A stretch of DNA of 64,000 nt, from assembly GCF_035083965.1 (NCBI RefSeq), contig NC_089729.1, positions 17,100,964 through 17,164,963 on the forward strand, written 5' to 3'. Position 1 is the first letter of the stretch, and each line of letters starts with the position of its first letter. The position numbers and the translations under genes were made by a program. This document shows, piece after piece, positions 11,688 through 23,700 of this stretch. The DNA is from Branchiostoma lanceolatum. Lineage: Eukaryota > Chordata > Leptocardii > Amphioxiformes > Branchiostomatidae. The notes beneath the pieces are model-generated. The model searched no databases and had not been told where the DNA came from. It saw nothing but the letters and a program-made list of their open reading frames with translations.

Positions 11688-11711
11688 GCAGGGCATATAC
11701 TATCTATCTCG

Positions 11712-11814
11712 TGCATTTCTACAGCTCATTGTATACAAAGGTCCTGAGTTTCATAAAAAGAAAATGATTGTGGCATTTTTCTAGCCCAAAATGGGATACT
11801 ATCTACCTCTTGAT
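11712..11814. repeat. ~100-bp direct repeat, copy 1
   Basis: The stretch gcatttctacagctcattg through gggatactatctacctc recurs at 12938-13030 with few changes. The two copies bracket 1.1 kb of otherwise unassigned DNA. Confidence 0.8.
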
Positions 11815-12362
11815 ATTTCAGATTGAAATTGCACCATCTTCTTGTATGTATTGTAACTACTCTTATGGTAAGGGTAGCCGGTGTAGCTGATGTTGTGACC
11901 TTGGCCTCGATGGAGTGTCCCTTACGAAGTTCGTTAGTATAGCTGCGATGTTAGTGGTACGCACAACCCAAGGAAACACAAGAAGTCGCTACATGTTGAA
12001 GACGTTGATCTGTATTCTCTCTCTCTGCCCTCTCTACATCGCGGGTGTCCGCTCCAGACCAACTCCAGTCCAGACTTCGACTGACTCTAGTACATGGTAC
12101 CTCATTTATATATCTGCTACGCCTTCATATCGATTTCTGAGAAAAGGGACCTTCTTCCACTGTATCTGAATCATCATGCGTCATTTCCTCTCAAGGGCAC
12201 TGGACAGTCCCAAATAAGGCGATGTCCACCAAGAAGCATGCTCTGCCCTCCTGGAGAGAAGGTCATTATTTCTTACCGGGTCATTTACTCTAGCCCCCAT
12301 TCTAAGGAAATAGTGGCCGCCTACACTCTTTCTCGGAACAGATCATCAGAACAGACGTCATC
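11815..12362. other. Intergenic, no gene recognised
   Basis: The open frames here are short and lack recognisable domains. The region lies between the two copies of the 100-bp direct repeat. Confidence 0.4.
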
Positions 12363-12722
12363 CTAAAGCCGGCGTCACAATTCATGCGAGCGTCGGCCGA
12401 ATTTGTAGATCGCCCGAAGCTCGACGAATTTCAAAATCGCCCGAGCGTCGGCCGTATTTTCCAATGAAAATCTCGGGTGACGTCCGTGGAACACTAAAAG
12501 CTAAAAATCCCCTATGAGATGGTACCATCTCTTGGACATGGACGAAGTCAGAATCCACTAACGTAGTAAAAGGCCAATATTTGGATCAATTTTGATTTCT
12601 AAAAATCGTCCGAAGCCCGCGTAATCGACAGGACGTCGGCCGTACTTCGGCCGAAAATACCATTTTGGAGCTCGCCGACACATCGGCCGAGCTGAATTCT
12701 TGATTTGTGACGGGGGCTTAAG
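12363..12722. mobile_element. MITE with imperfect inverted ends
   Basis: The left end taaagccggcgtcacaa mirrors the right end ttgtgacgggggctta. The interior has repeated cgtcggccga-type motifs in both orientations. There is no coding potential. Exact borders and target duplication are unclear. Confidence 0.6.
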
Positions 12723-12937
12723 GACATCTTAGAAAGTACAAGAACTCAACTAATACTACAATACAATGCTAGCGCACCTTATTACATTATGTAGGAACGA
12801 CAATCCACTCATGTACAACAAAAGTACTGTGACATTCCACCTTATTGTTTTTTATGCACATAGCTGATTGTATGTATGACAAAGCTCAGTTGATTTTTGC
12901 CAATCCCAAGAAGGGATTCAGTAGCAGACGACTACTT

Positions 12938-13030
12938 GCATTTCTACAGCTCATTGTATACAAAATACCTGAGTTTCATAAAAAGAAAATGATTGTGGCA
13001 TTTTTCTAGCCCGGGATACTATCTACCTCA
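12938..13030. repeat. ~100-bp direct repeat, copy 2
   Basis: This is the second copy of the segment at 11712-11814, immediately downstream (gene sense) of the P2X7-tail-like gene. Confidence 0.8.
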
Positions 13031-13162
13031 TCTATATCTACCTCATGATACATATAGATGTCTACTTCACAAAAGTACAAGGAGGCCTACCATACAGATT
13101 TTTTCTCATTATCAAAGGTGAAAGGTAAAAAAGGTAGGCTTATAAACAGTCCTAAAACATCA

Positions 13163-14812
13163 CTAGTCATTAGCTTCCTGGAAGCCTGTGTAGTCTGGAG
13201 AAGGAAAGTGCCTCCGTATACGGTCCACAGTGCAAGAGGGCAGAGGAACTCGGACATGCTTTCCAAGGTGCTGGTAGCACCAGCCTACAAATTGTCTGTA
13301 CGCTGTGTACATCTTCCAGCTGAAAGATTGAAAGAAACCTTGTTGGTAAGGAGATAAATCTACATTTTTCACATCATATGACTAGTCAACAAACAATACA
13401 AGTGGTCAAGATAGATCATTATTATGTTACAAAACAGAAAAGTATGTATTCATGTATTGTTATGTCTGCAACATACAATACATGAGGCAGCCAAGGTAAG
13501 CTGTTATTGCTATTTTTGTCAAGGGCTAACCAACCTTTTTCATGATTATATTTTTCTGTAATTTTTTGCATACTTACTCGTTTCCAAAGTTAACCCCGTG
13601 GTCCTCACGAAGGGCTGCGTATGCCGTTTCGAGCACATCCTCACTCAAGCAGACTGCTGGAAACCCGGGGTGCTGTGTGATGCACTCAATGTCAGGATGT
13701 CTCTCCCTCCGCTCGCACACACGCATCTGCTCCCGGCAGCATACACTTTCACGTACTGTATCCATGTTTACGCACCTCCCACAAGAGCACCTAAAAGACC
13801 AAGCCCCCCAAAAATATTAAAAAACCATCCTGAAATCGTCATAAAATTTGTAAAACGCCACTAGAGCACGCTGTAAACACCACGTTCTGAATCAAAACAA
13901 ATCGGCAGCAGTGAAGGTCGTACCAGAGACTAACTACGCCAGGGTTTCACTTGCAGGCGGAATGTGATCTTAACTGTGGACTGACTCTACTGGCTAAGTA
14001 TTCCCTTTTCTGCCGAATTCTACGATTTACGCCCGTAAGAGGGCCTGGTGGAGGCTATGAAGGTCGGGGGTCACGCTAATCACCGGCGTGGATGACCTAG
14101 CCTGGAATCCATCCTATTTAGCTTCCGGCCGCTACCCTAGCTCCGCTGCGCTACCTGCCGCGGAGCTTGGGTAGCGCAGCGGAGCTAGGGTAGCGGCCGG
14201 AAGCTAAATAGGATGGATTCAAGGCTATGGGTGACCATGTGCACTGTGGTTTTGGCGATCATTTTTTGACATTTTGTGCTCTACATAATTTCTTATTCTT
14301 TCATATTCCAAAAAAAAACCCGGACTGAAGGTAATTACAGACACCGGTGACAAAAAACAGAGATTGATGACGGCGATCAACCAATAGTATTGCGAGGCTA
14401 GAAAAAGATAACACGGGCCGCGTGGTAAAGACACGTTCAATAAATCATACAATTCAATGCTAAATGTACATTTCCCCAAAACGTGTACTCTCTATCCTAT
14501 TATAAAAACTTAACAGCAAAATCATGTAAGCCTCACATACCATTCCGTATTCTGTAGCCTTTCGATATCCACCGGGATTTCTCTCTCGATTTCAACTTCG
14601 CCGCCATTAGCTATGGCGTCACCAGCGGCCTCACTATCATTGTCGCTGTCAGAACTCGGCTCGTCTGACTGCTCGTCAGAGAGATACGGCTCAAATCTGT
14701 AGGGCATAAGACCCCTCACGACATCCTCATTATCCGAGTCCGATTCGACTTCCTCACAGTAGCAAACTACGCTGGATGAGGAGTCGGAAAAGTTCTCTAC
14801 TTCGTCGTCCAT
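13163..14812 (-). CDS. P2X7 cytoplasmic-tail-domain protein, complete three-exon gene
   Basis: The exons are 14812-14541, 13790-13578 and 13319-13163. Phase 2 at both junctions gives 213 codons plus stop. Residues 1-85 are acidic, Ser/Asp-rich, with MPYRFEPYLSDE. The junction of exons 1 and 2 recreates TEWCSCGRCVNMDTVRESVC, then CITQHPGFPAVCLSEDVLET. Exon 3 adds WKMYTAYRQFVGWCYQHLG, LPSCTVDRIRRHFP and YTGF. These are the hallmarks of the cysteine-rich ballast domain of vertebrate P2X7 (zinc- and guanine-nucleotide-binding in structures). No P2X channel segment is encoded, so the product is a free-standing soluble domain. Such tail-only proteins are known in invertebrates, and their role is unknown. 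Intron 1 holds two inverted-repeat elements. Confidence 0.85.
13915..14058 (-). mobile_element. Single hAT-like MITE unit
   Basis: The segment aatgtgatctt...gtggactgactctactggc through ggcctggtggaggcta matches each arm of the inverted pair at 6968-7220, including flanking gggtttcacttg sequence. It lies in intron 1 of the P2X7-tail gene. Confidence 0.7.
14095..14226. repeat. Long hairpin, GC-rich foldback element
   Basis: The arms pair over about 55 bases each (gaatccatcctatttagctt ... aagctaaataggatggattc), with a GC-rich gctaccctagctccgctgcg core repeated in both orientations. It lies within intron 1 of the P2X7-tail gene. Confidence 0.8.
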
Positions 14813-14889
14813 CTTCAGGCGGCTATCTGTTTCTATTGTTGATCATTGATTACCAACGCGCGGATAGCGGACCTCTCCGGGGACTCCCC

Positions 14890-15429
14890 TGTGCTACGTC
14901 ACGGCATCACGTGACGGCTGGTGGAATGTTTCTCTCGCGTCCGGGTCGCGCTTTGCAAAAACGACACTTTGAGGGACTGTATAAACTTTATTCCGCAGAA
15001 CTAGCGATTGCAAACACTTTCAACTTACTACACTCCAAGTATATTTTTGATATCTATATCTATTTTACCTACATTTCTACGTAGCTTTTTCCCTTTAAGA
15101 CTTACCGCTTGTCTGATTTCATTACATATTTTACGATATTCTATGAATTTCAAAAAGAAAACATTTATATTTGAAACATATTGATATGTAAAACACTTCA
15201 CGCTTTACACATTCAAATAAAAATAACCACTTTACAGGTACCAATAAAAAATCAAAAGATTCACATAAACATCACATCGAACAATTACATTAAAAAAAGA
15301 TGTGAGAACAAATGAATATAAACAAGCATCAGAACATGTACAAACATATACATGCATCAGTACAAATACACAAATATCATTATTCAATCACAAGCATCAG
15401 AGAACATTTACAAAATCAAAACAAAGAGA
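14890..15429. other. Upstream region of P2X7-tail gene and AT-rich DNA
   Basis: Bases 14813-14900 would hold the promoter of the minus-strand P2X7-tail gene. The rest is AT-rich. No exon or RNA gene was recognised. Confidence 0.4.
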
Positions 15430-15655
15430 ACTCTACAAATTCACAAGTACAGAAAAAGCAGGCTACAATAGTAAGTTTAGACATGCAAGTGTAGGCAGGC
15501 CTCGCACAACCTACATACATCAGCTGTGTGAGGATGCAGGCTGCAATTCAGAAGAACTACCGAGAGCAATGGAGGACAGGGAGGACTGGAGGAGGAGGGT
15601 GATGTTCATCCGTGACACTCTCACGACAAGATGATGATGATGATGAACCTCAAGT
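15430..15655 (+). pseudogene. 3' end of a non-LTR retrotransposon reverse transcriptase ORF
   Basis: The frame reads GRPRTTYIHQLCEDAGCNSE then ELPRAMEDREDWRRRVMFIR and stops. This tail is typical of LINE ORF2 products in marine animals. The stop is followed by a (GAT)n-like 3' tail, typical of several LINE clades. It is a 5'-truncated copy with no intact ORF. Confidence 0.75.
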
Positions 15656-16695
15656 TTCCAAAAGTTAAATGTTAGATTTATAAACGGCGCGCAGTCGTTC
15701 AAAAAGTTGGTGACCTCACTAGGAAACAGAGGACATAACTCAAATATTGGAGCATACTAAGTAGCTAAAAACAGATTCACTGCTGATCCATCGATCGATC
15801 GATTGATTGATTTGTGAAGTCGCAAACTTTTGGTACGTCCCTCGCACACTTGTCAGGACTTGGAACCCTAGCGACTTAGATCAGAACTGCAAAAGAGACA
15901 CTCTGCCCTCCGGAACGTAGACCTTTCTTGTCATGTTAACAAGGCAAGGTTAGGTCACAGGGGCTTTCGGAAAGGATCAATTCAATGTCTTTTCTGCTGT
16001 TCAAAACTATGTGTGGGTGGCAACCAACGATCCTGAACCACACTTAAGAAGAAGACCGCTTATCTAAAGGGTACACGTGGCCAATGCCATATTACATTGT
16101 GGTTGCTCGTTAGCGGACATTTAGTAATGTAATGTATTGCCATTTTGCTTGAAACAAGGAGGTTTAATATATATTGGGCTGACTGAAGATTCTCCGGCTG
16201 ACATTACAATTTTGCCCCCGTGCCGGTATATATGCTTGGAGATCATAGTGAAACCTCCTTGCTAGCTATTATACCTCCTTGTTTGCATACAATGACGATA
16301 GAAAATGTGTTCAAAAATTCGTATTTTCCGAGAACCTATTAGTAGAATGGAAGTCGTTGTCATCAAGTACTGTAGGAGCATCTTCACGGTTGCAGTCAGA
16401 TATGCAAATACTATGTGTAACAGGCCGTTCGGTGTAATATAACCAGCCGCTGCCGCGCCGCGTGCCTGCGAAGCTGGTGTGTTACGCCTCATGGTGGTTG
16501 TTAACAGATACAGAAAAAAGACGCAGATATAATTACATCGACGGGTCTGAGGAGATTATGCATTTTGTCAACTTTTGAAGCTTCAGCAACTAGTTCTGCC
16601 TATTATGAAACAGATGTATGAGAGCAAAAAATCGTAATATCTTCTTGACGTGGCTCATTTCCTAACACTCAACCCTCCAAAGCCGCGTCTAACAA

Positions 16696-16922
16696 TGGGC
16701 CGTTCCAAAAAAAATACAGGGGGGGGGTTGACGACACTCCAATCAGCATATTCTTCAATCCCCTTAATCCTGCATCCTGACGACTTCAACCCCCTATATC
16801 CTAGCATCCGAACGATTTCGACCCCCTAAATCCCGGAATCCCGACTACTTCAAACCCCCTAAATCCTTGAATTCCGTCCTATTTCGTCAACCGGGGGTAC
16901 ATCTTTTTTTTGGAACGGCCCA
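16696..16922. mobile_element. MITE with internal 32-33-bp tandem repeats
   Basis: The ends tgggccgttccaaaaaaaa and ttttttttggaacggccca are inverted. Inside are about four diverged tandem units built on aaccccctaaatcc...gaatcccgac...ttc. There is no ORF of note. Confidence 0.75.
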
Positions 16923-17531
16923 ATACAACGCATATCAGTTTTACGACTCTGCACAGAAACGTGCCCGACACTCATCTTTTTTGCATATATGGTAATTCTG
17001 TTGTTGTATTTCTGCTTTCTTTCACTTCCCATGAGTTTCGGCAGTCGTTTCCGCCATACATTCAATAATAGCTACATTGACGCCACGGTACTTCCCGTAA
17101 ATATACGTCAACATCATAACCCTGCCACCGTTTCTGCAAAATGCTCCACAAAAGAATGAAGACGTTTGTGACTGTCCTGTGTCACTGTCGTCTCTTGGGA
17201 GACCTGGCGATCTGACCTCACATCCAGAGGTCAAACGACCGCAAACATCCCTACAATGGGCTCTTGCAAATTTTCTTTATGTTTCCTGTCACTCCAGTTA
17301 CGCTAAAGCTCGTTTCCTAGAGCTCTGTGCCTTTTCGTAAACAGTAGCGTAAAAGTATTCAAATAAAGCGTCTTAACCACAAGTTTTGGTTGAAAATGCA
17401 GGTTTGACTTTTAGCTGTGGTAAATGATCTTGATTGCTTGTATTGAAATGTAAAGCAGATTATTGAAGTCCGATTATCACGCTCCTGATAGAAAGAGAAA
17501 CAAAGAATTTCATTTTGCCGGGGCGCTGTGA

Positions 17532-17684
17532 GTGAAACGCGGGAGGGGGCGATCCTCATTGGTGTGTGGTTGTAACAACGGGCGGTTCGGGAGGCATTGT
17601 GTCGCACCTATTCACATGTTGATCTCGGCGCCACGACGGATCGAGCCATCGCGCACGGCGTTATTTGTAACCGGGCTGACCAAG
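17532..17684 (+). promoter_or_regulatory. Likely 5' UTR / proximal promoter of the mosaic gene
   Basis: The region just upstream of the ATG at 17685 is GC-richer than its surroundings. It carries an inverted CCAAT-like box (cattggtg) and gggaggggg. The transcription start cannot be fixed from sequence. Confidence 0.35.
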
Positions 17685-17769
17685 ATGGAGGTCGCTAAAA
17701 CTCCTTTCTCTCGTCTGGCACTGGCTCTACTGGTGTTCTGCCTTCTCGTGAGGAAAGCACAAGCGCAAG
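17685..17769 (+). CDS. Signal-peptide exon 1 (distal start)
   Basis: The exon encodes [20 protein letters not shown] followed by LVRKAQAQ, a standard signal peptide. It ends CAAG|GTGAGT in phase 1. The frame is open upstream, but this is the first Met giving a proper signal sequence. Confidence 0.8.
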
Positions 17770-20700
17770 GTGAGTGAACGAAGGTTGTAGGCGAGCGCCG
17801 CTGGTATTACTTCGTTTTTGACGTCTCTTTCAGGCTAATTTTTCTTCGTCCTAACTTTTCTGACATTCACAAATTAGTCGACATATTTGCGAGCCCGCCG
17901 TCGCGAGGGGCTAGTGGACAGGACTGACCACGCTTCTTTACTCCGTCCTGTCCGTTCTACCACCCGTGAGGGGTCAGTGATAGGATAACTGCCGCTTTTC
18001 TGTCATATTTTAGACTGAAACTTAAACTCCACACAAGGCTGACACAGCGTTTCTTTGTCGTAACAGATGCTCGCTACAAGAGGTCTTTCAAAGCCAATTT
18101 CGCGCCCCGTATTTTGTGTAAAGCCCGGGGTCGTCTGCGTACAGGACCTTGTTAGCGCTCACTAAAGAACACCGCTTTTTCTCGTCCGTACAACAAGAAC
18201 GCTTCAAGGTTGCGCCCAAATTATTGTCATGTGTCATTAGGGTCGTTCTTTCTTTGTGTGACACCGGGGCAAACTTCATTGTTGTTCGCTAGGTAATCTC
18301 AGGGGAACGTGGCTACAATTTTGTAACGCATCAACTTGGGAATTCTTACATTTTTCCACTTGAATAATGATTTGCTGAACGTATCCAGGCTCCAAAATCC
18401 TTTATAAGCGGTTTAACTTTAAGGGCCGCGTCTGATCAAAGTTTCGAACAGTTGAAGGAAATGATTATAGACGTGAAGGCTTGTAGCTTGAAGAAAGATG
18501 AGCGAAGTGCTAACCCTTGCCTGAGGGCGAGACTTCTACTTAAGCCCGCTTCCACGTGCAGTTGGTTACGGATTCACTCAGTCTCGATAACGTTTGAACG
18601 TCTCGCGAAAAAAAGGACAAAGGAAGGGAGCATCTGTATTTTGCGCTGCATTTGTTAGAAATTGTCTCGTTTCCTCCCTTCTTCTTCCTTCAAACACCAA
18701 GCTTGCAAGTTTACCAGGTCCCATGGCCACACAGAGAAGAAAACGGGAAGTCACGTTTGCTATAAATGTCTTACTCATGGGAAGTTAGACGGACTCTGGG
18801 TTCCATGCAACAAACTAGAACAAACTTTTCACATGTTTTGTCTGTAATTTGTCACTCTTCTCTGGAGAAAAATGCCAAGAATCGTAAACAAATCATAGTT
18901 TTGCTTCACCAAGGAGCTTTTACATGTGGTTAGACTCTACAAGTGCTGGTCAGCTCTTTGAGTTGTGGTTATGCTCAATACAAAGTTATTGTAAGCAACG
19001 TCTGTCCCTGATTTTTCGAGGCCGGAAGGAAAGTGCCCCTAAGTTTGACCCCAATCTGCTTCTGTATCTACAGTGAGGTTCTAACCTCTTTGGTTTCTTT
19101 GGTTCCTAATGATAGACATACAAAAAATCCCAACTTTTCTTGGAAATAATTATTTTTGATGCTCGCACATATTTTCTAAACCCTTAGGCCCCGAGCATCA
19201 TCTACAAACGATTTTTGACAGTGCGGTCTTTTTTCTTCCTTTAACAGTTAACAGCTGAATTCAGAGCGTGGGCATTTTCTGCGTAACTGATCACTTCTTG
19301 TGTGGGGAAAGACTTTCCTAATTATGTCTTTCCTAATTATGTCACGATGTGTTGTTTTTGTCTAATTAGTTCTTGGTCTGTAGACGCGTTTCTTTCAATA
19401 ACATGGTTTAGATTTTTAGATTTGTATTTATAATCCTCCGGTGTTTTGTTTTAATAAAGGTTTGTGACAACTCAGCGCACTCTAACAAGTCACAGATATA
19501 AGAACGCGATGTAATACTAAGTACGTTCTTTGAAGAACGGTTAGAGTTTGCCTTCGGCATTCATAGCCTCCTTTGATGTTAGTTGGGTTTGATCAGTCGT
19601 GCATTCTTGCGTTCCCGTCTTATCGTACAAAAACAACTCAGTATTACAAATTGATACCGTAAAAACACACAATCAAGAAGAATTAATCAACTGTGATAAT
19701 CTACTTAGCAATTTTGCTACCGACAGTAGAATGTTTATCTAGGTATCAAAATATAAACTACTGTCGTGACAAGTTTGCATTGGAAATTAAGCCAGTGTAC
19801 AAAAAGAATTTTCTACTGTGGAACAAACAATAGCGATTGTTATTGGAGGTAGATACATTTGCATATGCAAGAAAACAAAAGTTTTTTTTTTTACACCGTT
19901 CATGGGAACAAGTAATTGATTAAGCGTTTCAAAAACGCAAAATGTTTCTGTGAAAGGAGAAGAAATCCGATGGGTAATCAAAATTTCCTTAATTAAGTAT
20001 GGAAATACGTCATTCCATTGACATTGGTCATTCTGACAATAATTTCCAAGCAGATGTTTAGGGCGAAGGAAAAATTGCCCAGACCAAACATCTAGTAGTG
20101 ATTCAAACTATAGGCTACATCTGTCCTTACATCTGCAGCTGTCTGAAAAAGCGGGAAGAAGTTGAATCTGTACATACTAGCAAGGAGTTTTTTTTTGGTT
20201 TTATTTTAAACCTCCTAAATTGTAACTAATATACATAGTTATTACAGATGTAGTAAGATACCACATTCAATATCACCATGGCCGGTACTTGGCTTATAAG
20301 ATATTTCATGCACCATCCGTATATAAGTGTCTCGAGACCACTGTGGTGTTGGTATGTAACTAAGTCCCCAGTTTTGTGGTAATTTGACGTTTGAACTTCC
20401 GAATGTCTACGACAGAACCCGAAGCCTGCACCGAAGACGAGTTCCAGTGCGGAAATGGCCGATGTATTCCGGACAGCTTCGAGTGCGACGGCGAGGACGA
20501 CTGTCGGGACAACTCGGACGAGGTCAACTGCACCGGGTGTAGGAGGGGCAAGTTCATGTGCGAAGATGGAGGGTAAGGGTCAAGGGTCAAGTATGACGCG
20601 ATGATGACGTAGAGGTTGTTTGTTAATGTAAACTCTGGCCGCTAGTTTTCACCAATTGCAATAGAAATTCTAACCCAATGTCATCTATTGAACTCAATTG

Positions 20701-23700
20701 CAAAGTTAGTTTATGGTAAAGGAGGAGGTAAACTAGAGTTAAGTATTTTTGCTACATATACTTCAGGCTTGCTATGTTAGTTTAGCGATTACGGGGTCTT
20801 TTTATGGATATGAATTGGTATTGAATTTTTCTTTTTATTTGAGTTGAATGTATGATAGTTGTGTGCCGATTTGTTAAAAATAGAGAGAACTCTAGCGACC
20901 CCAAAAAACACCCCTCCCAATAACATGGTATCGCGACGTCACAAAATCAAGATGGCGGCCACCAAACACGCCAACGGATCCAACAAAGGTTTGCTATGCA
21001 AACCTGTAAAAAATGTTTTCCGGGATTTCAGCTGTTTGCCGAGCATCTTCCGTTGCGACGGTATCGGCGACTGTGACGACGATTCCGACGAAACCAACTG
21101 CCGGTTAGGCTTCTTGGATACGATAGGCGGCGCTTCTGACGAGCTGACCACCACGCAGACCGTGCCCAGGCCTTCTTACCCCGTCACGCCCATCCCTCCG
21201 AGCTCAGTACTGGCGCCGGGGGTGATGATGGCGATCTGTACGGACCAGGAGTTCACCTGTGCCGACGGGAGCAGGTGTGTGCCCCGTCTGTTCGTCTGCG
21301 ATGGCGAGTGGGACTGTACCGACAACAGCGACGAGAAAGACTGCCGTAAGAAACCTCCCTTGACTTTATTATCTCCATGAAAAATGGAGATATTGTTTTG
21401 GGTGTGTTTGTCTGTTTGTTTGTTTGTTTGTTTGTTTGTTTGTTTGTTTGTCTGTTTGTTTGTCTGTCTGTTTGTGTTTCCGCACCACTCCAGTCAGCAC
21501 AACTCAAGTGCCTCTTGATGGATTACGACGATATTTGGTATGTGGGGAGGTGTTGTGAAGCCGAAATTCAAGGTCGATTTTGGGCCCCCTGGTATGTGAC
21601 CTTGGTACTGCAGCAGAACTTCAATTTTTGTATCTTTTGACCTGGACGTGCTGTGGTCTTGATTTTTGGTGGCAGATAGCTTGTGATGTAATAAAGAAGT
21701 TTTTGACAGTTGACTGATGATTTCTCACTCAATCTAGCCCCAAAGACGTGTAGCCAGGACAAGTTCACGTGCGGTAGCGGAGACTGTATCCCTGAGGCCT
21801 GGGCTTGTGACCGGGATGTTGACTGTGCTGACGGTTCGGACGAGTCCGAGGATATGTGTCAAGGTAACGCTGTGATAACAGCTATCGGCATAAACCACCA
21901 AATACGAGGAGCATTCTTTCCTACTCAGTCTGGTAATTTCTTTGGCGTTTTTCACCTTGTTATCTCTATGAAAATTGAGATATTCTTTCGGTCTGTGTGT
22001 CTGTGTTTCCGGATTTTTGCAGTCAGCATAAGAACCTCCGAATGGATTGTGATGATATTTGATATGTGATTAGGTGTTGGGAAGGTAAATTTTGCCCCCC
22101 CCCCCCCTGGTTTGTGGCCTCGACACTGCAGCAGAACTTCCGTTTGTATGTTTTGACCTGAGCGTTCCATGGTCTTGTTTTTTTTGCCAGAAGATAACTT
22201 GTGATGTAAACAAGAAATGGTGTAGGTTTGGCCCCCTAGCCACTTCTCTGGAACTGCAGGGATGGTTTTTCGTCAAGTTTTGCCTTTCTTTCAAACTGCT
22301 CCGGAGGGGGGTTCTTTTACGGACGGTGTTAGACTAAAGAGAAAATACCAAATGGTACTCTCCAAGTAGAGGTCAGAGAAGACTTATCATATGTCCCGTA
22401 TCCTGTTGATGGAGGTGCCAACAGAAAAAGGGGCATATGATAAAAAATTCACAGTCTTCTCCACCTCTGCTTGGAGAGTAACCAAATGGCACATCCTTTT
22501 TCCATTATTTCTGTACTCAAGTTTGTTCCTCCATGAATCTCCATAGTCTCTACCAGACTAACCGCGCCGGCTATAGGGAGAACATTTGCCGGGGGACTTT
22601 GGCCATGGAGGATAACATTCGCAACCGCAGTGTTGCAATATTGGACCCTATCTCCATAGCCGACCCTCTTTATACAGTTGACTCTATTTGGCCAATTTCT
22701 ACTATTTTCCCAGCGACCCGCAGAGGCTGGTAGAGTCCAGAATCTCCAGACGACTGTCTGCTTTAACCGACTCCGTGGCCTAGACAACCGGCCTGACCGC
22801 CTAAGAGTTTCTTTAGTGTATTCAATGCACTGCTCGTTGGCTATATATAGATACACGTATTAAGATGTATTGTCTAGCGTACTGTGTGCCTAAATACCGT
22901 GCCTCGTAATGATTGGCTGTAAATTGTAATGTAATCAATGTTATTTACCATGTTAATGAATGAGGATATAAAATAATGCTTTGCACAGAGGCAGGGACTA
23001 GAAGACACAACACGGCTATTGTTACTCGCAGAAAACACAGAAGTGTTTTCGTTAAGTCAATGGAATGTACGCCAAAAATAGTTACTCAAGCAACTGGATA
23101 AAATTTCGAAACAGTCAGACGTTTCAGACAGCATCCGCTGTCTTTCGTCAGTGTCTGAAACGTCAGACTGTTTCAAAATTGTATCCAGTTGCTTGAGTGA
23201 CTATTTTGGCGTATCTTAATACCTGGATGTCCAACCTTCATCAACGTATCAACGAATGTATTTTGAATGTATACTAGCTATTGCTGTTGTATGATATACA
23301 TATACTAGTACAGTCAAGGTTGATACGGTAATACATTTTTTGCTCATTGTTTCCTTTATTTTCTATCACCACAGAGGGAAACTGTACCATGAAGGAATAC
23401 CAATGTCAGAACTCCACGAAGTGTGTCCACCTAACCTGGTTCTGCGATGGCGACAAAGACTGTCCTGAGGGAGAGGACGAGGAGGATTGTGGTAAGTTTG
23501 AACGTCTTTGTTTTGCTTCCCACATTGTTAGCTGACCCCAAGCTTACCCTGGGTTACGGATTGCAAAAGAGTCAGCAGACAATTCTATCTAGAAAAAAAT
23601 CATGACCACCCATCAAGCCCTTCTTGAGTTATTCCTTTTCAGAGTTTGAAGCAAAACCTGCTCCTGTAGTTCCGCTAGGGGGGCCAAAACCTATACCACT

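Noticed and set aside
21377-21640. Frame with repeated Val-Cys-Leu-Phe
   Set aside because: Translation of a (TTTG)n run inside a dispersed intronic repeat.
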